This document shows positions 34,101 through 41,349 of a stretch of DNA of 64,000 nucleotides, piece by piece (position 1 is the first letter of the stretch; each line of letters begins with the position of its first letter). A model generated the notes under the pieces. The model was not told where the DNA came from. It did not search any database and was given only the letters and a program-made list of their open reading frames with translations. This DNA comes from JAIEPM01 sp964546815. GTDB lineage: Bacteria > Cyanobacteriota > Vampirovibrionia > Obscuribacterales > Obscuribacteraceae. A program made the translations under genes and the position numbers. The DNA lies in NCBI GenBank assembly GCA_964546815.1, contig CAZJLR010000017.1, forward strand, positions 58,100 through 122,099. Reading direction: 5' to 3'.

Positions 34101-34538
34101 ATGATTTCTCAAACTGCTGAGTATGCTCTTCGCGCGATGGTCTATTTAGCCATGCAAAAATCTTCCGTCACAGGACAAGATATTGCTGCAACAACAAAAG
34201 TACCTCCTGGCTATCTGAGTAAGCTAATGCAGCAGCTAGTAAAAGCCAAGTTGGTAAACTCACAGCGAGGAATCGGCGGCGGCTTTGTTATTTCTCGAAC
34301 ACCAGATCAAATCACTATCTTAGATGTAGTCAATGCGGTGGATCCAATTGAACTCATCAAAACATGTCCTCTCGGTATCACTTCGCATGGTCTTAACCTC
34401 TGCCCATTGCATAAGCGCTTATCAGAGGCCACAGGTCATGTCGAAGCAGCATTTGCTCAGTCTCGTTTAAGCGAGCTTATCGAAGAATCGCAAAGTCCAC
34501 TTTGCAAAAGCGTGCCTCTGCTGCCGAGTTCGTCCTGA
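34101..34538 (+). CDS. Rrf2-family transcriptional regulator
   Basis: The 145-residue protein has the Rrf2 winged helix: MISQTAEYALRAMVYLA, then VTGQDIAATTKVPPGYLSKLMQQL and GGGFVISRTP. The iron-sulphur region contains Cys89 and Cys101 with His96 and His104 (KTCPLGITSHGLNLCPLHKRL); the usual middle cysteine of NsrR/IscR is absent and could be replaced by His96. A further Cys135 lies near the end. It probably senses NO, O2 or iron-sulphur status and controls the divergent globin gene. AGAGGAG-like sequence (AAGAGGAGCG) precedes the ATG. Confidence 0.9.
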   Translation: MISQTAEYALRAMVYLAMQKSSVTGQDIAATTKVPPGYLSKLMQQLVKAKLVNSQRGIGGGFVISRTPDQITILDVVNAVDPIELIKTCPLGITSHGLNLCPLHKRLSEATGHVEAAFAQSRLSELIEESQSPLCKSVPLLPSSS

Positions 34539-34578
34539 GCAAATTCACATAGCGCTTTGACTTAATTGATCGAACTTA

Positions 34579-35730
34579 TCAGTGAGCAAAAGGCATTTCA
34601 CACATGCCTTTTGCTAGCTCATCATATCCAAGACTTGCTAAAGTTTTGCCCTTTAGCTTCTCAATCTCTTTCGCGCACGGCTTCCAGTTAGTCGACAGCC
34701 AGCCCTCAGTTATGTACTGCGCCTGTGTCACTCCATTTGAATCATAGCCAATGTGCGCCACCTGTCCCCAGAGTATGTCGGGTCGGCTCTGCCTGCTTAG
34801 ACGAACAATTGTTTCCTTATAGAAAGTGGCACTTTGATTTCCATTTGCAGACCTAATTCTTGCTTGCAAAATAATGTCCTGCTCAAGCACATCTGGTCTG
34901 ATTACTCTAAGTTTGTTCACCAATGTTGTTGTTTCAAGCTTATCTCCATTCACATTGACGTAATTGGAGTCGCGCAAATCTAAAACAGGTACAGCTCGCA
35001 AAACTCGCTTAGTATCAAGGGCGCCTTTTCTTTCCCATTCCTTCAATTCATCTGGGCTTATGCGGCTGCCCTCAATTGTTGTGGATATAAGCGGAAAGTA
35101 CATATTTGTAGGCAATAAAGTAATCTGATTACCTTTTGGAATAAAACTCAAAATCATGAGTCCAGTAGATTGATTTTTGATGCGGTCATCAGGTTTCAAA
35201 TGATATTGGCTTCGCACTTTCAAATGCCCACCCCACTGCCCTGTCCAGTCGGGAGGAAAAGAAACAATGCGCCCCTTAATCATATGGTCATCCTGACCAG
35301 GTGCCAAAATAGGATCCATAGCTTTCAATTTACTGAGATTCAAACCAGCCGGAACTGTTCGCGCATTGAGTTCTTCCATTCTTCCGGTATTTGCGATTGA
35401 TCCCTGACTCATTCCAGCCATAGATTTGAGCAAAACGTCTACGCGTTTAGAAGCATCGCCAGTCCTGCTTTCGCCAAAAACCATTGTCTCGATGCGAGCT
35501 AACCTTTGCTCTATGGAGTCATTAGCATGAACAGCGGAGAAAAAATGCTTTTCAATTTTTCCCAATTTAGAATCAATAGAAGCCTCAGCACCTGGCCCGG
35601 CAACAGGTGCGCCATAAGCTAAATTGCTAGCAGCGGGAATGGTGCAGATCAACGCATGCACCGAAACAAGAGCCATAGAGCAAGACCGGGAGCGCCACTT
35701 CTTAAATAGCAGCGACGAGATCAAAGTCAT
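34579..35730 (-). CDS. Exported protein with LE/FG-type N-terminal repeats
   Basis: The 383-residue protein has a signal peptide (MALVSVHALICTIPAASNLAYG region). Residues about 45-105 contain two units of a pattern (KLGKIEKHFF, then RLARIETMVFGES, then RVDVLLKSM) that recalls the RLxxLExxxFG repeats of cyanobacterial and melainabacterial exported proteins. The remainder has no recognised domain and looks beta-rich, with a conserved-looking KGRIVSFPPDWTGQWGGHL. GGAG at a 9-base spacing supports ATG 35730. The end of the coding region contains the hairpin that probably terminates the convergent Rrf2 gene. Confidence 0.65.
   Translation of the reverse strand: MTLISSLLFKKWRSRSCSMALVSVHALICTIPAASNLAYGAPVAGPGAEASIDSKLGKIEKHFFSAVHANDSIEQRLARIETMVFGESRTGDASKRVDVLLKSMAGMSQGSIANTGRMEELNARTVPAGLNLSKLKAMDPILAPGQDDHMIKGRIVSFPPDWTGQWGGHLKVRSQYHLKPDDRIKNQSTGLMILSFIPKGNQITLLPTNMYFPLISTTIEGSRISPDELKEWERKGALDTKRVLRAVPVLDLRDSNYVNVNGDKLETTTLVNKLRVIRPDVLEQDIILQARIRSANGNQSATFYKETIVRLSRQSRPDILWGQVAHIGYDSNGVTQAQYITEGWLSTNWKPCAKEIEKLKGKTLASLGYDELAKGMCEMPFAH
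34586..34614 (+). terminator. Intrinsic terminator for the Rrf2 gene
   Basis: GCAAAAGGCAT (34586-34596) and ATGCCTTTTGC (34604-34614) pair perfectly over 11 bases around a 7-base loop, with TTTT inside the 3' arm. The hairpin lies in the last codons of the convergent exported-protein gene, so the same DNA is coding on the other strand. Confidence 0.6.
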
Positions 35731-36132
35731 AAACGATTCTCCGCTGATGCAAGCGTTCTGCCCGCCTATCATTATGCCCAATTGCCAATGTGCGCACATA
35801 CATTGTCCGAGTGAAACTAAGAAGCACTTTTCAAATTTCTTTCAGAAGTGATAGCTAATCTGAATGAGTTAAATTCAGTACTTATTCAGGTTCTTGAACC
35901 TAAAGTATCAATCTTGAGTCAAGTCGCCTTGCCCCAAGGATAAAACCGATAGTTCAAGCCAAATTGCAAGATTGTGCAAAGCGCACGTCCAATACCTGCG
36001 CATTTGCACAGTTATATTAACTTGGATTAAGGATATCTTAAAAGCACGGGTTGATTGATGGCGTTGGACTTTTAAGAGCGAATTGGCGAGCCAATTCAAT
36101 TGCAAAATTCCACAAATAGAGGACGGGAACTC
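35731..36132. other. Divergent intergenic region
   Basis: This 402-base region lies between two divergent genes. It contains one perfect inverted repeat, AGGTTC TT GAACCT (35888-35901), which could be an operator. Otherwise it is AT-rich with no convincing coding sequence or RNA gene. Confidence 0.35.
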
Positions 36133-37185
36133 ATGGAGCACCAAATTACTAACAGAAAAGCCGAAGCACAGACCCAAAATGATAAGCCGGTAGATCTTAT
36201 CACTCAGGCTGCGCCAGAGCTTTTGACCAGACCGCAGGCAGCGCCGGAAAGACCACAATTAGGAGCAAATGCTAGCGAAAAACAATTTCCGAAACTAACA
36301 ATTGCTTCGTCTGACGGCAACGCAGTTGAAAAAGAACACAAAGTGACAGGCAAAGATAACCTCTGGAAAATTTCCGAGGCACATCTGAAGAATCAACATG
36401 AAGGGCACAGCCCCCAGCAAATTCAAAAGATGATTGACCAGATAGTCGCTTTGAACAAAGACAAATTTCCGAGCCTAGAAAAAAACCCGCATAAAATCAA
36501 TGAAACCATGACACTTGCATTGCCTCAAAAGGAAGGTGAAAAGCCAAAAGAAGGAGCTAAGAAAACAGACGATGTACCCGGCGGCATCAAAAAAATTGAC
36601 ACAGGTGCACAAATTCCAAATCTAGAAATAATTGACCCTAGTAAGAAAGGTGCCAAGACTCAGGTTGAAACCGATAAGTCAAAGCAACCTGGGAAAGAAA
36701 GTGAAACTGGTAAAGCACCAATAGCCAAGCCGGAAAAGCCAGAAAGCACCCAGCCAAAAGAACAGGAGCATGGTCGCAAAGCTAACAAAGAGCATCGCGA
36801 CAAAGCAGAGCCACATGCTGACGGAAAAGAGAAACCTGCAAAGGATCACCACAAGCACAAACGGCACGCCGGTGATGACCTGAAACAAGTGGGCGATAAA
36901 GTTCAAACTGTTGCTTCCTGGTACCACGAAGGCAGCAAAACAGCCAACGGCGAAAGATATCGTCCAGACGGCTTAACAGCAGCATCGAAAACTCTTCCTT
37001 TCGGTTCTATGGTTGAAGTACATAACCTGGACAACGGCAAAAGTGTTGTCGTACGCATTAATGACCGCGGACCATTCGTTAAAGGCAGAGGATTGGATGT
37101 ATCGAGAGGCGCAGCACGTCACCTCGACATGATTGACTCAGGCACTGCCAGAATTGAATATAAGGTATTAGGTAGAAACACATAG
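36133..37185 (+). CDS. LysM and RlpA-like (double-psi beta-barrel) protein
   Basis: The 350-residue protein has a degenerate LysM module at about 65-130 (HKVTGKDNLWKISEAHL, then INETMTLALP). A long Lys/Glu-rich linker follows (about 135-255). The C-terminal RlpA/DPBB domain has ASWYHEGSKTANGERYRPDG, AASKTLPFGSMVEV, VVVRINDRGPF and GRGLDVSRGAAR, with the aspartate typical of this lytic-transglycosylase family. The domain would cut or bind septal peptidoglycan. Surprisingly, no signal peptide precedes it; the N-terminus is hydrophilic, so export would need another route, or an upstream start has been missed. A GGGA ribosome site precedes the ATG. Confidence 0.85.
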   Translation: MEHQITNRKAEAQTQNDKPVDLITQAAPELLTRPQAAPERPQLGANASEKQFPKLTIASSDGNAVEKEHKVTGKDNLWKISEAHLKNQHEGHSPQQIQKMIDQIVALNKDKFPSLEKNPHKINETMTLALPQKEGEKPKEGAKKTDDVPGGIKKIDTGAQIPNLEIIDPSKKGAKTQVETDKSKQPGKESETGKAPIAKPEKPESTQPKEQEHGRKANKEHRDKAEPHADGKEKPAKDHHKHKRHAGDDLKQVGDKVQTVASWYHEGSKTANGERYRPDGLTAASKTLPFGSMVEVHNLDNGKSVVVRINDRGPFVKGRGLDVSRGAARHLDMIDSGTARIEYKVLGRNT

Positions 37186-37196
37186 GTAACACTCAC

Positions 37197-37234
37197 AACT
37201 CAGCAGGGGCGGCAGATTCCGCCTTTGCTGAGTT
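37197..37234. terminator. Bidirectional intrinsic terminator
   Basis: AACTCAGCA (37197-37205) pairs with TGCTGAGTT (37226-37234); an inner GGCGG/CCGCC stem and a CAGATT loop continue the hairpin after a 2-base mismatch. It lies between the convergent RlpA-like and GNAT genes. Confidence 0.65.
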
Positions 37235-37240
37235 TCAGCA

Positions 37241-37786
37241 TTAAAGTCCTAGCTGGCTAAACTTGATTGGTGGCTGGGGGTTTAACTCATGAGCCTGTAA
37301 TTTCAAGGCAAAACAGGCAACATCGCGCCAGGCGCCGCCCTTAAACGCCACACTGTTAAATACTCCAACAAGATTAAATCCGAGCGTCTTGTGCAGCGCT
37401 ATTGCTGCTTCGTTGGGTAAGCCAATTGATGCGTAAGCGTTGTAATAGCCTAGAGTACGCAGCCCGTCGAATAGATGCTTATACAATTTCTTGCCTATGC
37501 CTTGTCCGCGGATTTTTTCATGCAAGAAAACATGAACATCAACGTCCCAGTTGAATGCGGCTTTGTTTTTGTGCTGCTCGGCGTATGTATATCCAAGCAC
37601 AACACCATCATGCTCATAAACCAACCACGGGTAGGCTTTTAGGGTTTCAGCCACCCTCTTTTCCATTTCTTCCAGTGTGGGGGCTTTCTGCTCTAACGCC
37701 ACAGCAGTCAAAGCTTGACAGAATGGCGAATAAATCGACAGAATCGCTTTACTGTCAGCCACGGTAGCAACGCGAATTAAGCCCAT
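37241..37786 (-). CDS. GNAT N-acetyltransferase, phosphinothricin-acetyltransferase-like
   Basis: The 181-residue protein has the GNAT fold. IRVATVADSKAILSIYSPF resembles the Bar/Pat subgroup start. VHVFLHEKIRGQGIGKKLYKHLF carries the acetyl-CoA pyrophosphate loop (R-G-Q-G-I-G). IGLPNEAAIALHKTLGFNLVGVF and the GAWRDVACFALKL end also match this subgroup. It would transfer an acetyl group from acetyl-CoA to a small amine; substrate unknown, and resistance to phosphinothricin is only one possibility. ATG 37786 is chosen because similarity begins there; the open frame continues to 37843. The ribosome site is weak. Confidence 0.88.
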   Translation of the reverse strand: MGLIRVATVADSKAILSIYSPFCQALTAVALEQKAPTLEEMEKRVAETLKAYPWLVYEHDGVVLGYTYAEQHKNKAAFNWDVDVHVFLHEKIRGQGIGKKLYKHLFDGLRTLGYYNAYASIGLPNEAAIALHKTLGFNLVGVFNSVAFKGGAWRDVACFALKLQAHELNPQPPIKFSQLGL

Positions 37787-38134
37787 TTTGTCTAATTTCC
37801 CCCAGAAGACCTGTCTCAGAAAGCCGACAGCTAAATGTGCCAACTGAACTTTTCATACCCATTTATGCTCAACTTAGCGTCACCTTTAGTCCCCAAATTA
37901 GACGATAGCTAATACCGCCCGGTCAAATTGCGCCAGACACCGTATATGGTGGCACTACTTCATACTAGATTTCATGAGCCTGTTAATTTTTTTGACAGCG
38001 GTATATAATACGGCCCGCTGCATTCGGACTATTCTATTGAAATCTTCCTGCCCAATGACATACTCAGTAAGCATGCAAAGCAAACACAGACGATTGAGAA
38101 TGCAACCGGCTCAGGCTGGGCTGCAAAGATTTCT

Positions 38135-39484
38135 ATGAAAAAATGGTGTATTGCATCAGCAATTGTGGCGCTGGTTCTAAGCCTGCCGATTTCAAACCTT
38201 TTCATCAAAAGAGAATATTTGGCTTCGAATGACGACCCCGAATTCAAAGCCGTTTCAGACATTCTTGTGAAAAAGTGTGCTGACTGTCATACCAATGACG
38301 TAGCACATTATCCTGTGTATTTCAGTTTTCCAATCAGTGAAGCTATTATTCACAACAACATCAAGCGGGGACAAGCTTCATTCATCTTGGGCAAAAACAA
38401 ATTGTCCGGCAAAGAGAAATTTTCATCGTCTGACGTATTACGTCTTTCGCAAGCAATGGCAAAAAACAATATGCCACCAGTTCAGTACATATTGTTGCAC
38501 TGGGACTCAGCGCTCAGCAGCAGCGAGCAAATGACGCTAGTATCATGGATTCAAAAACGGCAAAAGGAATTCGACATCAGACCAATTCCAGCAGCAAATT
38601 TTTTCAGACCTGATTCTAAAAAAGCAGAACTGGGCGAAAAGTTATTCAATGAGAAATTGTTATCGAGCGACAATACGACTTCATGCGCAACATGCCATGC
38701 TCTCGACAATGGTGGCACAGACCATTTGAAAGTTGCAAATCGATTCAACGATCCTCGCGGCAACCTGAATACACCGACTGTGTTTAACGCTGCCTACAAC
38801 ATCACTCAATTTTGGGATGGACGCGTAAAGTCACTCAAAGCGCAGGCAGAAGCGGCAATTACAGATCCCCGTGAAATGAACTCAAATTTTGGACATGCAA
38901 TCGAAAATCTGCAAAAGGATAAGCAGTATGTAGATAGCTTCAAGGCCTCTTATTCAGACGGCATCACATCAGACAACATCTGCGATGCCATCGCTGAGTT
39001 TGAGCTTACATTGCTAACTCCGGGCAGCCGATTTGACAAATATCTGGCAGGAGATCAATCAGCAATTAGCCAGGACGAAAAAGACGGTTTTGAGATATTC
39101 AAAAAGAGCGAATGCTATACCTGCCACACAGGACCAGCTTTTGGAGGATTATCATATCGCCGACTGGGCGCAGAAAAAGACTATTACGAGTCAAAGCACA
39201 ATCTTACAGAAGCAGACAACGGACGATACAACGTCACACACAATGCTGCAGATATGCATCGTTTCAAAATACCGATGCTGCGAAATGTCGAACTCACAGC
39301 ACCTTACTTCCACGACGGCTCAGCTGCGACACTAGAAGACGCAGTAAAGATTATGTCCGAGTATCAAATACAAAAACCACTTTCCGAAAGCGAACAGAAA
39401 AAAGTTGTAGCCTTCCTGAAATCATTGTCTGGCACATACAAAGGCAAACAACTTGAGCTTCGAACAAAGCAAGATAAACAGTAG
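38135..39484 (+). CDS. Tri-heme cytochrome c peroxidase (YhjA-like)
   Basis: The 449-residue protein has an N-terminal signal or anchor (KKWCIASAIVALVLSLPISN). It has three CXXCH haem sites: CADCH (48-52), CATCH (184-188) and CYTCH (327-331). The first belongs to a separate haem-binding module (about 30-150). The last two belong to a di-heme peroxidase domain, with the usual NTPTVFNAAYNITQFWDGR and MLRNVELTAPYFHDG blocks. This order resembles the triheme quinol peroxidase YhjA, which reduces H2O2 in the periplasm using quinol electrons. It is monocistronic as far as can be seen. Confidence 0.88.
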   Translation: MKKWCIASAIVALVLSLPISNLFIKREYLASNDDPEFKAVSDILVKKCADCHTNDVAHYPVYFSFPISEAIIHNNIKRGQASFILGKNKLSGKEKFSSSDVLRLSQAMAKNNMPPVQYILLHWDSALSSSEQMTLVSWIQKRQKEFDIRPIPAANFFRPDSKKAELGEKLFNEKLLSSDNTTSCATCHALDNGGTDHLKVANRFNDPRGNLNTPTVFNAAYNITQFWDGRVKSLKAQAEAAITDPREMNSNFGHAIENLQKDKQYVDSFKASYSDGITSDNICDAIAEFELTLLTPGSRFDKYLAGDQSAISQDEKDGFEIFKKSECYTCHTGPAFGGLSYRRLGAEKDYYESKHNLTEADNGRYNVTHNAADMHRFKIPMLRNVELTAPYFHDGSAATLEDAVKIMSEYQIQKPLSESEQKKVVAFLKSLSGTYKGKQLELRTKQDKQ

Positions 39485-39938
39485 AAGACGCAAATCCTGC
39501 AAATTCTGAACTAAATCAGACAAAGAAAACTGATAGCAACAATATCGCTATTGGCAACGCCAGCAGTTAGCGCGCTACGCCCCCAGGCGGAGACATTCAG
39601 GTGGCCAATGCACAAAGACCAGGCAGCTTTTGGCCTCGGGAAATGACAATGCGCAACTTCGCCCAAAGAAGTATGTCCATCACGGAATACCAGAGACAAA
39701 AACAGTGATCTGGCGGCGGCACTCAAGACAAGCTCCGATTTACAGATAATGCATTCTCGATATGTCTCATTCTTTTGGTTGATTTCAACAGGAAAATCTT
39801 GCTGCAGAAAAAGCACAAATACAGCGATGTTTTTCAGCCCTTCGGTTGAAGAGATCTCTATGCATTAACGAAATAATTCTGTGGACTAAAGAAGGCAAAA
39901 CCTTGTTGTCAACCGGAGTCCCCAGCCAGGCATACGAA
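39485..39938. other. Intergenic region without recognised gene
   Basis: This 454-base stretch lies between two co-directional genes. It has a C-rich stretch (CTACGCCCCCAGGCGG at about 39577-39592) that faintly recalls the dispersed intergenic motif. Open frames here lack ribosome sites and family resemblance. It should contain the promoter of the following membrane-protein gene, but no clear -35/-10 pair was found. Confidence 0.35.
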
Positions 39939-40625
39939 ATGCAATCACATCTTACTAAGATTTTTCTTGCGTCCACGCTTGTCCTTTCAACTTTTACTAC
40001 AACGCTAACAATGCCAAGCTATGCAGCCGACGGAGATGCCCCGGCACTTAGAGGCTCAATCTCGATGGATGACCTCAGCATGCAAGTGGTGCGCAAAGAG
40101 GTCGAGTTAGCTGCATTCAATGCCGAGTTTCGCAACCACTACATGCAGCCTAACAAGTGGAGAAAGCGTCGCATCAAGTTTTACGAAATGACAGCAGGCG
40201 GTATAGCAAACGCTGGCGACATCACACTTATCAGCCAGTTCTGGCATTACTACCGCAACGTCGGCGCAGGTCTCAAACACAAAGGCAGCCTTGAATCTGG
40301 TGCCATTACCGTAATGGTGGCATATTTGACCCTGGGTGGCTTGTATGCAGCTGAAGGGGTGAACGATCTTTTCCACGACTACAAAGCAATGAAGCATGGC
40401 TGGGATGCCAAATCAGTCCTAAAAAGAGCTGAAACTCTAAAAGGCGAAATCGACGCAGCAATTGCCGCTAGAAAATCGACAATAGACAGCGACACTTCTC
40501 TAAGCTCATCCGAAAGACAAGTGTTAGACATGGAAAGCAAAGTCTTGTCCGAAAGCCGAGACTTGGGACTGCTTGAATTCAACAAAACTGTATGTCGATG
40601 CACGAAAAAAGCGTATTGCTCGTGA
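39939..40625 (+). CDS. Exported/membrane protein, N-terminal part of a frameshifted gene
   Basis: This 228-residue frame starts with a signal peptide (LTKIFLASTLVLSTFTTTLTMPSYAADG) and has a hydrophobic stretch (GAITVMVAYLTLGGLYAAEG) and a charged helical region (about 165-215). It ends abruptly after LLEFNKTVCRC. The following frame (40573-41346) continues with a compatible helical and membrane-spanning pattern and has no ribosome site of its own. The two frames overlap, and a +1 shift somewhere in 40528-40622 would join them into a protein of about 465 residues. CCAGG lies before the ATG. No family was recognised; the shift may be real, programmed or a sequence error. Confidence 0.55.
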   Translation: MQSHLTKIFLASTLVLSTFTTTLTMPSYAADGDAPALRGSISMDDLSMQVVRKEVELAAFNAEFRNHYMQPNKWRKRRIKFYEMTAGGIANAGDITLISQFWHYYRNVGAGLKHKGSLESGAITVMVAYLTLGGLYAAEGVNDLFHDYKAMKHGWDAKSVLKRAETLKGEIDAAIAARKSTIDSDTSLSSSERQVLDMESKVLSESRDLGLLEFNKTVCRCTKKAYCS

Positions 40626-41346
40626 CGTCACCACGGTTGGTACCATCGCAGTTTGTGCAACTGGTGCATTCCCCGGCGCTATGTCAGTCGTACGTGGTAT
40701 TGAGCACGTCAGCTTGAAAGAAATCGGCGGAGGCGGCATCGGCTTCCTCATTTCTGGTGCCACTCTTGCTGGTGCCCCTTTACTAATTCACGGCGGAGCG
40801 GCCCTTGGCGGTGCCTGGACTCAAGATCGCTTGAGCAAAACTCTGGGACAAGTTCAATGCAAGCTAGCTAAAACACTTCAGGACGACGCCCAAGCCCTTG
40901 CCGGCATGAGAACAGACTTGTCAGCATCACCACAAATTACAAAACGACTGGTTGCGTACAAAGACTTAGCTTCGCTAGCTGCAGAGCGTCAGGCATTTTT
41001 GGAAGAAGAACATCGCAAAAACAAGCGTGATACGATTGAAGACTTCGTGACTTATGCAATTGAAGGTGGACCGCAAATTGCCTGGGGTACCTTAGTAACG
41101 AGAGCTGGTTATAGATGGAATCGCAATCCGGCGAGGGCATTCAAACTAATTGCTGAAGGTGCCACTGTAAACGAAGTTGCCTGGAGTTCCTGGTTGCTAA
41201 ATAAAACGCAAGGCTCTTTTAGAGACGAGCTGTACAACATGAAGCACCGCTTCGACCCCACCACGGGTCCATTCGGAGCTACAAACAAGTCGTTGGCAGA
41301 CTTGAAAGTTCACACTTCAACCGCTTCAGTCAGCACACCACAATAG
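40573..41346 (+). CDS. Membrane protein, C-terminal part of the frameshifted gene
   Basis: This 257-residue frame begins at a TTG inside the end of the preceding frame and has no visible ribosome site. Its early part (LYVDARKKRIARDVTTVG) continues smoothly from the preceding product after a +1 shift. It then has two glycine-rich hydrophobic stretches (TIAVCATGAFPGAM and GGGIGFLISGATLAGAPLLIHGG), followed by helical soluble sequence and a Thr/Ser-rich end. On its own it would lack a signal peptide. It ends 3 bases before the convergent HEAT-cyclophilin gene. Function unknown. Confidence 0.5.
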   Translation: MNSTKLYVDARKKRIARDVTTVGTIAVCATGAFPGAMSVVRGIEHVSLKEIGGGGIGFLISGATLAGAPLLIHGGAALGGAWTQDRLSKTLGQVQCKLAKTLQDDAQALAGMRTDLSASPQITKRLVAYKDLASLAAERQAFLEEEHRKNKRDTIEDFVTYAIEGGPQIAWGTLVTRAGYRWNRNPARAFKLIAEGATVNEVAWSSWLLNKTQGSFRDELYNMKHRFDPTTGPFGATNKSLADLKVHTSTASVSTPQ

Positions 41347-41349
41347 TCA

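Noticed and set aside
39511..39816. Minus-strand open frame of 101 codons in the 454-base gap
   Set aside because: No ribosome site, no hydrophobic or domain pattern and atypical composition compared with neighbouring genes.
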